DNA from: Pseudomonas reidholzensis
GTDB lineage: Bacteria > Pseudomonadota > Gammaproteobacteria > Pseudomonadales > Pseudomonadaceae
Length of the DNA stretch: 64,000 bases
Direction: 5' to 3'
Assembly: GCF_900536025.1 (NCBI RefSeq)
Contig: NZ_UNOZ01000002.1
Span: forward strand, 310,001-374,000
The translations under genes and the position numbers were made by a program. The stretch's first letter is position 1; each line of letters begins with the position of its first letter. Shown here piece by piece: positions 9,596 to 19,651 of this stretch. The notes beneath the pieces are model-generated. The model was given only the letters and a program-made list of their open reading frames with translations. It was not told the DNA's origin and ran no database searches.

Positions 9596-10654
9596 ATGTC
9601 GGCCAAGAAGAAGCCAGTAAGTACGCCGTTGCACCTGCTCCAGCAACTTTCCGGTAGCCTGCTCGAACATCTGGAAAGTGCCTGCTCGCAAGCGCTGGCG
9701 GATGCAGAAAAACTGTTGGCAAAGTTGGAAAAGCAACGGGGCAAGGCGCAGGAAAAACTGCACAACTCGCGTTTGAAATTGCAGGACGCGGCCAAGGCCG
9801 GCAAAGCCAAGGCACAGAACAAGGCGCACAAAGCCGCCGGCGAACTCGAAGGCTTGCTTGATTCGCTCAAGGAACGCCAAGCGCAAACCCGTACGTATAT
9901 CCAGCAACTCAAGCGCGATGCCCAAGAGAGCCTGAAGCTCGCCCAGGGTGTTGGCAAAGTGCGCGAAGCCGCCGGCAAGGCCCTCGGCCAACGCGCCGCC
10001 GCCAAGCCTGCCGCCAGCAAGGCGCCGGCCAAGGCCGCCGCTGCCAAGCCAGCCGCCAAGCCCGCTGCCGCCAAGGCTGCGACCCGCACTGCCGCGGCAA
10101 AACCGGCCGCCAAGCCAGCCGCTAAACCCGCTGCCGCCAAAGCGCCGGCCAAAGCCGCCGCCGCCAAGCCTGCTGCAAGGTCTGCCGCCAAGCCCGTCGC
10201 TGCCAAAGCACCGGCCAAAGCACCGGCCAAAGCCGCTGCCGCCAAGCCAGCCGCTGCCAAGGCTCCAGCCAAGACCGCTGCCGCCAAGCCTGCTGCCAAA
10301 GCTGCTGCCAAACCCGTAGCGGCCAAGCCTGCCGCAGCGAAACCGGCCGCCAAGCCCGCCGCCGCCAAAGCCCCGGCCAAAGCCGCTGCCGCGAAGCCCG
10401 CTGCCAAGCCAGCAGCCGTCAAACCGGCCGTCAAGCCTGCTGCCGCCAAGGCCCCGGCCAAGGCCGCCGCAGCAAAACCCGCTGCCAAACCGGCTGCCGC
10501 CAAAGCCCCAGCCAAGCCAGTAGCCAAGCCCGCCGAAGCCAAACCGGCAGCGTCGGCCAGCCCTGCGGCCTCGACGACCAACTCGGCAACCCCGGCTTCG
10601 GCCACCTCGGCCCCGGCCAGCACCCCGGCTCAGACGCCGTCTTCGGCGTCCTGA
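9596..10654 (+). CDS. algP: AlgP (AlgR3), histone H1-like Lys/Ala/Pro-repeat protein
   Basis: A 352-residue basic protein. Residues 1-130 form a helical/coiled-coil part (LHLLQQLSGSLLEHLESACS onward). From about 135 to 320 it is a tandem array of KPAA/KAPAKAAA units resembling the histone H1 tail, then an Ala/Ser/Thr/Pro-rich end. In P. aeruginosa the protein is reported to influence algD transcription. A strong AGGAGG ribosome site precedes the ATG. The DNA of the repeat part is a long degenerate GCCAAGCC-type array prone to length change. The 3' end overlaps the convergent gene by 25 bases. Confidence 0.92.
   Translation: MSAKKKPVSTPLHLLQQLSGSLLEHLESACSQALADAEKLLAKLEKQRGKAQEKLHNSRLKLQDAAKAGKAKAQNKAHKAAGELEGLLDSLKERQAQTRTYIQQLKRDAQESLKLAQGVGKVREAAGKALGQRAAAKPAASKAPAKAAAAKPAAKPAAAKAATRTAAAKPAAKPAAKPAAAKAPAKAAAAKPAARSAAKPVAAKAPAKAPAKAAAAKPAAAKAPAKTAAAKPAAKAAAKPVAAKPAAAKPAAKPAAAKAPAKAAAAKPAAKPAAVKPAVKPAAAKAPAKAAAAKPAAKPAAAKAPAKPVAKPAEAKPAASASPAASTTNSATPASATSAPASTPAQTPSSAS
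10010..10550 (+). repeat. Degenerate 6-12-bp tandem repeat array within algP
   Basis: About 540 bases of imperfect GCCGCCAAGCC / GCTGCCAAACC units encoding KPAA, KAPA and KAAA blocks, all multiples of three. This is expected to be slippage-prone; it is not CRISPR because there are no unique spacers. Confidence 0.85.
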
Positions 10655-11112
10655 AGCCCGACCGCCGCGACGCGCAGCTGCTGCAGCGCGTCGTGGTCGC
10701 GGCCCAGCCCCGGCGCCAGCCGGACCAGCCAATCGTCCGTGGCTTCATGCGAGCCCGCGGGCCATTGCCGCGACGTTTCCTGCAAGCGCTCGAGCAGCGT
10801 TCTTTCCGCCTGTAACTCCAGCCCTTTGACCTGCTCGCGCAACGCCGCCAGCGGCGCATCGTCGTGGGCTGCCGTGCGCCATTGTTGGCGCAGGCTGCGC
10901 AGGGGCGTGACTACGTGGCGCTGCCACGGTTCGGCAACCTCGCGCAGTGCCGTTATACGTTCGGCGCTCGGCGCCACCCGCCGCGCTTGCAGCCACGTCG
11001 CGCAGAGCAGCAGGCAGACATCGCCGCCCCGTTGCTGCAGGGCCAGGCAGGCGTCTTCCACCCCAGGCTTGGCGTACAGGGCCAGGGCGTGATTCCACAG
11101 GTCGGTGTGCAT
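10630..11112 (-). CDS. TIGR02444-type uncharacterised protein
   Basis: A 160-residue soluble protein beginning MHTDLWNHALALYAKPGVED, with LQQRGGDVCLLLCATWLQ, which I recognise as the TIGR02444 family of unknown function found next to the ABC-F gene in Pseudomonas. It is all-helical with no membrane segment. Its last 25 bases overlap the end of algP on the other strand. The divergent ABC-F gene starts 51 bases upstream. Confidence 0.8.
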   Translation of the reverse strand: MHTDLWNHALALYAKPGVEDACLALQQRGGDVCLLLCATWLQARRVAPSAERITALREVAEPWQRHVVTPLRSLRQQWRTAAHDDAPLAALREQVKGLELQAERTLLERLQETSRQWPAGSHEATDDWLVRLAPGLGRDHDALQQLRVAAVGLQDAEDGV

Positions 11113-11162
11113 GGTTCCACTCGCGCTTGCGGCCGAGGAAGCTGGTAGACTCCGCGACCATC

Positions 11163-13073
<1,911 letters not shown>

Positions 13074-13077
13074 GGGA

Positions 13078-13095
13078 GGGCGCTGCAAAGCGCCC
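13078..13095 (+). terminator. Hairpin after ABC-F gene
   Basis: GGGCGC / GCGCCC stem with a 6-base loop, four bases after the stop. No T tract, so weak. Confidence 0.4.
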
Positions 13096-13201
13096 GAAAC
13101 CCTGCAAAGCCGCAATCCTGCTGCGCAAAAATTTCGCTGGTGATTTTTTCACCGACCTCGTAGCTTAACGTTTTGCAACATGTTCATAAGCGAGGTGTGT
13201 G

Positions 13202-13834
13202 ATGTCGATGGAAGCGTGGTTGGCCTTTTTTGCCGCGTGCTGGGTGATCAGCCTGTCGCCGGGCGCCGGGGCCATTGCCTCGATGTCCAGCGGGCTGCAG
13301 TACGGTTTCTGGCGCGGTTACTGGAACGCCCTGGGCCTGCAGCTGGGCCTGATCGTGCAGATCGCCATCATTGCCGCCGGCGTCGGCGCCATCCTCGCGG
13401 CCTCTGCCACTGCCTTCCAGCTGATCAAGTGGTTCGGCGTGTTCTACCTGGTGTACCTGGCGTACAAACAGTGGCGCGCGCTGCCCATGGACATGAGTGA
13501 AGAGTCGGGCATCCGGCCCATCGGCAAACCGTTGAGCCTGGTGTTCCGCGGCTTCCTGGTCAACGTCAGCAACCCCAAGGCGCTGGTGTTCATGCTCGCG
13601 GTGCTGCCGCAGTTCATCGACCCGCACCAGGCCCTGTTGCCGCAGTACCTGACGATCACCGTGACCATGATCAGTGTCGACCTGCTGGTGATGGCGGGGT
13701 ACACGGGGCTGGCATCGCGGGTGCTGCGGATGCTGCGCACGCCCAAGCAGCAGAAGCGTCTGAACCGGACCTTTGCCGGGCTGTTCATCGGTGCCGCAAC
13801 CTTCCTCGCGACCCTGCGCCGCGCGCCGCTCTGA
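13202..13834 (+). CDS. LysE/RhtB-family amino-acid exporter
   Basis: A 210-residue inner-membrane protein with six predicted helices. It has the family signature SPGAGAIASMSSGLQYGFWRG and the conserved NVSNPKALVFMLAVLPQFID block. The family exports amino acids or homoserine/homoserine-lactone; the substrate cannot be told. An in-frame GTG lies just before the chosen ATG. The gene converges on the slipin gene across a REP pair. Confidence 0.9.
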   Translation: MSMEAWLAFFAACWVISLSPGAGAIASMSSGLQYGFWRGYWNALGLQLGLIVQIAIIAAGVGAILAASATAFQLIKWFGVFYLVYLAYKQWRALPMDMSEESGIRPIGKPLSLVFRGFLVNVSNPKALVFMLAVLPQFIDPHQALLPQYLTITVTMISVDLLVMAGYTGLASRVLRMLRTPKQQKRLNRTFAGLFIGAATFLATLRRAPL

Positions 13835-13844
13835 CAGATCGCCG

Positions 13845-13962
13845 GGGCTGCTACGCAGCCCTTCGCGGCGGTCCGGCGTCCGGGCAAGCCCGCTCTCACA
13901 GGGAAGGCGCTGTTCTGGAGATTTGCGCGGTCCTTGTGGGAGCGGGCTTGCCCGCGAAGAGG
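13845..13962. repeat. REP pair (BIME) between convergent genes
   Basis: Arms CGGGCAAGCCCGCTCTCACA (13881-13900) and TGTGGGAGCGGGCTTGCCCG (13935-13954) are inverted copies of the putida-type REP with one mismatch. Flanking GCAGCCCTTCGCGGCGGTCC and GCGAAGAGGCCC segments are typical of the element. Confidence 0.85.
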
Positions 13963-13965
13963 CCC

Positions 13966-14724
13966 TCAGGGCTGCCGATCCACCAACCCCTTGAGCAGGT
14001 CCAACGGCATCGGAAAGACGATGGTCGAGGTCTTGTCCCCGGCAATCGACCCCAGCGTCTGCATGTACCGCAGCTGCATCGCCCCCGGCTCCTTGCTGAG
14101 CATCTGCGCCGCCTGCATCAGCTTCTCCGACGCCTGCAACTCACCTTCGGCATGGATCACCTTGGCCCGCCGCTCACGCTCGGCCTCGGCCTGGCGGGCG
14201 ATGGCGCGGATCATCGACTCGTTGAGGTCGACATGCTTGATCTCGACGTTGGCCACCTTGATGCCCCAGGCATCGGTCTGCGCGTCGAGCACCTGGCGGA
14301 TATCCAGATTGAGCTGCTCGCGCTCGGCCAGCAGCTCGTCCAGCTCGTGCTTGCCGAGCACCGCGCGCAAGGTGGTCTGGGCCAGCTGGCTGGTAGCGTT
14401 GAGAAAATCCTCGACCTGAATGATCGCCTTCTGCGGGTCGAGCACGCGAAAGTACAGCACCGCGTTGACCTTGACCGAGACGTTGTCGCGGGTGATGACA
14501 TCCTGCGGCGGCACGTCGAGCACCACCGTGCGCAGGTCGACCCGGACCATTTGCTGGACCACCGGGATCAGCAGGATCAACCCCGGCCCCTTGACCTGCC
14601 AGAACCGCCCGAGCTGGAATACCACCCCGCGCTCGTACTCACGCAGGATGCGAAACGCGGACATCAGCAGCACCAACAGCAGCATCAGCAGGGCGCCGAA
14701 ACCCAATTGCACGAACATCGTCAT
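13966..14724 (-). CDS. Slipin / stomatin-like SPFH (Band 7) membrane protein
   Basis: A 252-residue protein: one N-terminal membrane hairpin segment ([18 protein letters not shown]), then an SPFH domain with [34 protein letters not shown] and [13 protein letters not shown], then a charged coiled coil ([20 protein letters not shown]). Slipins form membrane oligomers and are partnered by NfeD proteases. The ATG at 14724 overlaps the nfeD stop (ATGA), the standard slipin-NfeD operon. A longer frame into nfeD was rejected. Confidence 0.92.
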   Translation of the reverse strand: MTMFVQLGFGALLMLLLVLLMSAFRILREYERGVVFQLGRFWQVKGPGLILLIPVVQQMVRVDLRTVVLDVPPQDVITRDNVSVKVNAVLYFRVLDPQKAIIQVEDFLNATSQLAQTTLRAVLGKHELDELLAEREQLNLDIRQVLDAQTDAWGIKVANVEIKHVDLNESMIRAIARQAEAERERRAKVIHAEGELQASEKLMQAAQMLSKEPGAMQLRYMQTLGSIAGDKTSTIVFPMPLDLLKGLVDRQP

Positions 14725-16070
14725 TCTCCTTGCGCGGTAGGCGCGGTGGCGCTGACCTCGAGCCAGACGCCATGGCGGGCGATCACCCGCACCGGCTGGC
14801 CGGGCTGTAGCGGCGTCGCGCATTGCACTTGCCAGTGTTCGCCCTGGGCCTGTACCGAGCCGCAGAACGGGTTGTCTGCCGTCACCTGGGTGACCGTGAC
14901 CAAGCTGCCGACCAGCCCGGCATCGCCGCTGACCAGCGCACGTCGTCGTGCCCTGATGGCCATCCCCAGCACGCCGCCGAGGAGCAGCGCCGAGGCGATC
15001 GCGAGGGTCACGATCAACGGCAGCGGGATGCCATAGCCGGGGGCTTCGGTGTCCATCAGGATCACCGCGCCGATGACAAAGGCGACGATGCCGCCGAAGC
15101 CGACCACGCCAAAGCTCGGCAAGAACGCCTCGGCGACCATGAACGCCACCCCCAGCACAATCAGCGCCACCCCGGCATAGTTCACCGGCAACAGCTGCAG
15201 GGCATACAGCCCGAGCAGCAGGCAGATGCCGCCGATCACCCCGCCAACCCCGGAGCCTGGGCTGATGAACTCGAACAGCAGGCCATAGACCCCGATCATG
15301 ATCAGTATCAGCGCCACGCTGGGGTTGGTGATCACCGCCAGGAGCCGGGTTCGCCAGTCTGGCAGGTGCTCGACCAGCGCCGCGCCGGTGGTCTGCAACT
15401 GCTGCGTCTGACCGGCCGCGACCAGGCGCTGGCCGTCCAGTTGGCGCAGCAGGTCGGGCAGGTCGCTGGCGATGCGGTCGATGACCTTGATGCGCAGTGC
15501 CTCGTCCGCCGACAGGCTGACCGCTTCGCGTACGGCACGCTCGGCCCAGTCGGCGTTGCGCCCGCGCAGCTGGGCCAGGCCACGGATATAGGCCGCCGCG
15601 TCGTTGACCTGCTTGCGCGCGAGGGTATCGTCATCGCTGGGCTCACCCGTGGCAGCGGGCTTGCCCGGCGATGGCGAGGCACCGATCTGCACCGGCGTGG
15701 CCGCGCCCAGGTTGGTCCCCGGCGCCATCGCCGCGACATGGCTGGCATACAGGATGTAGGTGCCGGCACTGGCCGCCCGTGCGCCGCCCGGGGCGACGTA
15801 GCTGGCGACCGGCACGGGGCTGGCGAGGATCGCCTTGATGATCTGGCGCATGGCGCTGTCCAGGCCGCCTGGGGTGTCCATGCGGATCACCACCAGCTGT
15901 GCGCCTTGCGCGTGCGCCTGGTCCAGGCCGCGCACCAGGTAGTCGGCGCTGGCCGGGCCGATCGCGTCGTCGATGTCCAGCAGCCAGACGCCACCGCCCG
16001 CAGCCTGGCCGCCCGGGCAGGCGCCGAGCAGCAGCAACAGCAACCAGCAACGCCAGCAGCGCGCGATCAC
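14721..16070 (-). CDS. NfeD-family membrane serine protease
   Basis: 449 residues: signal peptide or first helix ([15 protein letters not shown]), a ClpP-like protease domain with [16 protein letters not shown] and the nucleophile Ser in [13 protein letters not shown], a membrane region of several helices (about 250-370), and a C-terminal soluble NfeD OB-fold (about 380-445). It cleaves membrane-associated substrates together with slipin. It is transcribed divergently from the YbaK gene and coupled to the slipin gene. Confidence 0.92.
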   Translation of the reverse strand: MIARCWRCWLLLLLLGACPGGQAAGGGVWLLDIDDAIGPASADYLVRGLDQAHAQGAQLVVIRMDTPGGLDSAMRQIIKAILASPVPVASYVAPGGARAASAGTYILYASHVAAMAPGTNLGAATPVQIGASPSPGKPAATGEPSDDDTLARKQVNDAAAYIRGLAQLRGRNADWAERAVREAVSLSADEALRIKVIDRIASDLPDLLRQLDGQRLVAAGQTQQLQTTGAALVEHLPDWRTRLLAVITNPSVALILIMIGVYGLLFEFISPGSGVGGVIGGICLLLGLYALQLLPVNYAGVALIVLGVAFMVAEAFLPSFGVVGFGGIVAFVIGAVILMDTEAPGYGIPLPLIVTLAIASALLLGGVLGMAIRARRRALVSGDAGLVGSLVTVTQVTADNPFCGSVQAQGEHWQVQCATPLQPGQPVRVIARHGVWLEVSATAPTAQGE

Positions 16071-16098
16071 CTGTCGTCACCTCATCCAGGCTTGTCCC

Positions 16099-16139
16099 TG
16101 AAGTTTAGCTGTGCCCGCGGGCCTACGGCCTAAACTTCA
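16099..16139. promoter_or_regulatory. Inverted repeat in the nfeD-ybaK divergent promoter region
   Basis: TGAAGTTTAG (16099-16108) and CTAAACTTCA (16130-16139) are perfect 10-bp inverted arms around a GC-rich 21-base centre. It sits midway between two divergent starts, so it could be an operator or an mRNA hairpin. Confidence 0.45.
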
Positions 16140-16165
16140 AGAGGGGGCTAAAGCGGAGGTGCATC

Positions 16166-16624
16166 ATGCGTATGGCCAAGACCCTGCAGCAGCGCCTGGA
16201 CCAGGCCAGCTGTGACTACGACATCATTTCCCATCCACATTCAGCCAGCAGCCTGGAGTCGGCGCGCACGGCTGGCGTGCCCGCCGAGCGGGTCGCCAAG
16301 TCGGTCCTGCTCGACGACCGGCGTGGCAACTACCTGATGGCCGTGCTGCCGGCCAACCGCCACCTGGACATGAGCAAGGTGCGCATGACCGGCGCCTGGC
16401 AACTGACCCGCGAAAGCGGCCTGCCGAGCCTGTTCGGCGATTGCGAGCGGGGCGCCGTGCCGGCAGTGGGTGACGCCTATCAGATAAAAATGCTGCTCGA
16501 CCCGACCTTGACCCGCCAAGGTGATGTCTACCTTGAGGCAGGTGATCACGATCACCTCATCCACATGAGCATGGAGCAGTACCTGAAGCTAGTGCCCAAC
16601 GCCGAAGTGCGCGAGCTTTGCTGA
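16166..16624 (+). CDS. YbaK/EbsC-type aminoacyl-tRNA deacylase
   Basis: 152 residues with the YbaK/ProX fold: SHPHSASSLESARTAGVPAE, VAKSVLLDDRRGNYLMAVLPA (the conserved Lys is in VAKSVLL), and DVYLEAGDHDHLIHMS. Such enzymes hydrolyse mischarged tRNAs such as Cys-tRNAPro or Ala-tRNAPro. It stands alone here; a DUF2789 gene follows. Confidence 0.9.
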   Translation: MRMAKTLQQRLDQASCDYDIISHPHSASSLESARTAGVPAERVAKSVLLDDRRGNYLMAVLPANRHLDMSKVRMTGAWQLTRESGLPSLFGDCERGAVPAVGDAYQIKMLLDPTLTRQGDVYLEAGDHDHLIHMSMEQYLKLVPNAEVRELC

Positions 16625-16686
16625 TGATTGCCAACCCCTGCCAGGCCGGCGTCGTGGACGGCCTGCCTGGCATTCTGGAGGACACC

Positions 16687-16929
16687 ATGGACGCACCGAA
16701 CCATCCCTTTTCCGACCTGTTCAAGCAACTCGGGCTGGCCGACGACGCGCAGAGCATCGACCAGTTCATCACCTCGCACTCACCGCTGAAAAACGACATC
16801 AAGCTGGTCGATGCGCCGTTCTGGAGCGACGCCCAGCGTGCCTTCCTCAAGGAAAGCATCATTGAGGATGCTGATTGGGCGGTGCCTTTCGATCAACTCA
16901 ACGAGGCCTTGCGGCGCCCCCGAAAATAA
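16687..16929 (+). CDS. DUF2789 protein
   Basis: An 80-residue acidic protein (MDAPNHPFSDLFKQLGLADD onward) matching the small DUF2789 family of gammaproteobacteria, function unknown. The ATG at 16687 has GGAG seven bases upstream. The frame is open further upstream to 16618, but without a ribosome site or family similarity. Confidence 0.85.
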   Translation: MDAPNHPFSDLFKQLGLADDAQSIDQFITSHSPLKNDIKLVDAPFWSDAQRAFLKESIIEDADWAVPFDQLNEALRRPRK

Positions 16930-17000
16930 AGCGCCGAGCGGCACCTCATGGGTGATTGGGGCGTTGCTATGCTCAGGTAAAACAATAAGGGGATAGCGTG

Positions 17001-17639
17001 ATGAAAGATCCCTACGCACCAGGCTTCTGGTGCACCGTGACGATCCTGGGCACCCTGACCGCCGGCTACTTCTACGGTATCCGGCACACCCACCAGATGA
17101 ACCAGGCGGTGCAGTTTCTCTATGCCGCCGCTGCGGTCACCGCGGCGGTGTCACTCTGCGGCCTGGCGTGGATCGCCTGGCAGCAGCTGCACCTGAACAA
17201 GCGCGAACTGATCCAGGGTCGAACGTTGGTGACCATCTGGAACACCAAGGTGGCCTTGCGCCGGGTCGAGACCGTGTTCGACCGCTACTTCTGGGGCAGC
17301 TACTGGCACTCCGGGCGGACCTTCGAAGAGGTCATGGGCGAGCTCAAGGGCACGCCGCTGGAGCAGAGCCTGGACGCGCTGAAGTGCCAGTGCCGCGAGC
17401 TCGACCAGCAGATCCACGACCCGCACCACCACTGGCTGGCATTTGCCCGCGACCTCTCCAGCGTGGCCGCGGCGATGGCCCGCGAGCGTTACCAGCTGGA
17501 CCTGGGCGACATGCCGGAGAACAGCCGCGGCGGCACCACCGTGCTCAACCGCGACCTCGAAGTGCTGGTGTACACCTGGTCGGCGCGCCTGCGCAGCTTC
17601 GACCATCAGCTGGACGAGCTGGAGAGCGCCTACCACTGA
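17001..17639 (+). CDS. Uncharacterised membrane protein with two N-terminal helices
   Basis: 212 residues from the ATG at 17001 (an adjacent GTG at 16998 is possible), preceded by AAGGGGAT. Two membrane helices occupy about 9-28 and 38-60; the remaining 150 residues form a mainly helical soluble domain with LEQSLDALKCQCRELDQQI and LRSFDHQLDELESAYH. I do not recognise a functional family. Its stop is immediately next to the convergent CBS-domain gene. Confidence 0.8.
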   Translation: MKDPYAPGFWCTVTILGTLTAGYFYGIRHTHQMNQAVQFLYAAAAVTAAVSLCGLAWIAWQQLHLNKRELIQGRTLVTIWNTKVALRRVETVFDRYFWGSYWHSGRTFEEVMGELKGTPLEQSLDALKCQCRELDQQIHDPHHHWLAFARDLSSVAAAMARERYQLDLGDMPENSRGGTTVLNRDLEVLVYTWSARLRSFDHQLDELESAYH

Positions 17640-18077
17640 TCATTCGCCGCGGATGTACTGCTCCAGCTGGCGAATCAGGCTGGCCTGCTCGGCGATGGTT
17701 TCCTTGACCAGGTCGCCGATCGACAGCAGGCCGAGCAGCTTGCCGTCGCTGACCACCGGCAGGTGGCGCAGGTGGCGATCGGTCATCAGGTTCATGCAGT
17801 GATCGAGGCTCTCGGTGGGGGATACGGTGATGACCGTGCGGGTCATGATCTCGCTGACCGGGGTGGCGGCCGATGAGCGCCCCTTGAGTACCAGCTTGCG
17901 CGCGTAATCGCGCTCGCTGACGATCCCCACCACTTTGTCGTGCTCCACCACGGGCAGCGCACCGACGTTTTTCTCTGCGAGCATTTTCAGGGCCTCGAGC
18001 ACCGACTGATCGGGGCCGATGGTGTACACGGTCTGATGCTCGGCTTTGGTTTTGAGGATTTCAGCGACGTTCTTCAT
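17640..18077 (-). CDS. CBS-domain pair protein
   Basis: 145 residues made almost wholly of two CBS motifs (about 15-68 and 80-135): VLEALKMLAEKNVGALPVV with IVSERDYARKL, and SLDHCMNLMTDRHLRHLPVV with LLSIGDLVKE. Stand-alone CBS pairs bind adenine nucleotides and report energy state. No effector domain is attached. Confidence 0.9.
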   Translation of the reverse strand: MKNVAEILKTKAEHQTVYTIGPDQSVLEALKMLAEKNVGALPVVEHDKVVGIVSERDYARKLVLKGRSSAATPVSEIMTRTVITVSPTESLDHCMNLMTDRHLRHLPVVSDGKLLGLLSIGDLVKETIAEQASLIRQLEQYIRGE

Positions 18078-18204
18078 ACAGGCCTCTGCGGGTTTGAAAG
18101 TGCGTGTCTGTGAGTAAATAAAGCATCGGCTACGGCGCTCTGCACGGCAACGCGGAAAACGGCATGGACCTGATTGAAAAACGTCATCAGAGAATACAGA
18201 TGGC

Positions 18205-18325
18205 CCTGGGGGCTGCTGCGCAGCCCTTCGCGGGTAAACCCGCTCCCACAGGGATAGCGCACGGCCCTGTGGGAGCGGGTTTACCGGGACGCCGGACCGC
18301 CGCGAAGGGCCGCAAAGCGGCCCCA
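18205..18325. repeat. REP pair (BIME)
   Basis: CGGGTAAACCCGCTCCCACA (from 18231) faces its inverted copy TGTGGGAGCGGGTTTACC (18268-18285), flanked by GCAGCCCTTCG and CCGCGAAGGGCCGC. It lies between the CBS gene promoter and the end of the srf-associated cluster and is almost identical to the pair at 52015-52133. Confidence 0.88.
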
Positions 18326-18344
18326 GGATTTCAAGCGAAAGCGG

Positions 18345-19643
18345 TCAGCAGCCTTTGACCTGTGACACTTCCCGGCTGGCTTCTTCCAGCGCCGCGGCCA
18401 CGGCCGCCGCATCATCTGCGGTATACACCCGCCCGCCAGTATTGCTTGCCGCGCAGTTCGAGCCGGTGCTGGCACTGATATTGACGATATTGATGCGCAA
18501 CCGTGGCTGATCCTTGGCGATCTGCTCGGAGACCTCGCAGACACTCCTGCCGCAGCTGTCGCGCCCGTCGACGAACATCACGATCACGCCGTCGCGGTCA
18601 CGCCCGTTCATGGTCCTGGCGGCGGCCTCCAGGCTGATCCCAAGCCCCGTACCGCCACTCGCCTTGAGCTGGGCAATGCGCGCAATCAGGTCGGCGCGCT
18701 GGTCACGGGCGAATACCCCGTGATCCTCCGGGCTGCGGCAACCATTGAAGGTCACCAGGCGCATCGCCACGTCCTTGTCGAGGTTCTCGATGACGCTGCT
18801 CAGTGCGCCCTTGGCCACGGCCATGCGGGTGGTGGGCGGGGCCTTGCCAGACGGCAGGAACTGCTCGACCACGGGGATCTTCGCCAACAGGGTGATGTAC
18901 CACGGGTCGTCCGCACGCTTGATCCGCAGGCGCTCGTTCATCGAGCCCGAGGTGTCGAGCACGACCGCGAACTCCGACGGCTGGAAGGCCGCGCCCGGCG
19001 CGCACATGGCGGTCTGGTCGGCCTGCCAGCGCGCCCACAGCAGCGGCCAGCTGAGCCACAGCCACCAGAGCAGGGCCAGCAGCAGGCCGAACAGCAGCCA
19101 TGGCCACAACCGCCACGGCCGCGTCGCTACGGCGCGTGGCACGGGCGCCGGTCTTGGCGCCGGTGCGGGTGCAGGGGCCTTGACCGGCCGCGGTGGCGGC
19201 GGAGTCACCGGTGGTGGCGGCGGTGGCGGTGGTGGCGGTGGTGCGACCACCGGCAGCGGTTGCCCCCAGCGAATCACCAACGGCTCGCCATTGACGCTGT
19301 ACAGGTTGGCCAGGTCGGCCGGGGCCACCAGGCTGCGCAGGCCCGCAGCGGCCTCGCCCTGGCCGCGTTGCTGCAGCTCGTTGGCCAGCTGGCCGACCGC
19401 CGCCTGGCGCTCCTCGTAGCGCTTGAGCAGCGCCGCCTGCTGGTCGCGGCCGAGGCTGGCGTACAGCTGGGGCTGGCCCTCGAGTTCCGACCACCATTCG
19501 AGCACACCATCGCGCCCCTGGCGGGGGATCGCATACAGCTGGGCGATGCTCGGTGGAAAATGCTGACGGATCAACGCCACCCGCTGCTCGAGTGCAGTGG
19601 CGGCGTCCTGGCTGGCATGGCTGTCGCGGATTACCCGTTGCAT
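18345..19643 (-). CDS. Membrane-anchored VWA-domain protein, copy 1 (last gene of srf cluster)
   Basis: 432 residues: N-terminal cytoplasmic domain (1-125, ending LYSVNGEPLVIRWG), Pro-rich linker (132-170 with 11 consecutive Pro), membrane helix (about 180-203) and a periplasmic von Willebrand A domain. The metal site (MIDAS) is complete: D230-T-S-G-S234, Thr332 in SGGTGLG and Asp359 in MFVDGRD. Six or more periplasmic cysteines suggest disulfides. It is a paralogue of the next gene upstream (19652-20884). Function is unknown; VWA domains bind protein partners through a metal ion. It is the last gene of the minus-strand run. Confidence 0.85.
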   Translation of the reverse strand: MQRVIRDSHASQDAATALEQRVALIRQHFPPSIAQLYAIPRQGRDGVLEWWSELEGQPQLYASLGRDQQAALLKRYEERQAAVGQLANELQQRGQGEAAAGLRSLVAPADLANLYSVNGEPLVIRWGQPLPVVAPPPPPPPPPPPVTPPPPRPVKAPAPAPAPRPAPVPRAVATRPWRLWPWLLFGLLLALLWWLWLSWPLLWARWQADQTAMCAPGAAFQPSEFAVVLDTSGSMNERLRIKRADDPWYITLLAKIPVVEQFLPSGKAPPTTRMAVAKGALSSVIENLDKDVAMRLVTFNGCRSPEDHGVFARDQRADLIARIAQLKASGGTGLGISLEAAARTMNGRDRDGVIVMFVDGRDSCGRSVCEVSEQIAKDQPRLRINIVNISASTGSNCAASNTGGRVYTADDAAAVAAALEEASREVSQVKGC

Positions 19644-19651
19644 CGATGGTC

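Noticed and set aside
10010..10550. CRISPR-like array
   Set aside because: Repeats are contiguous coding units of algP without unique spacers or cas genes.
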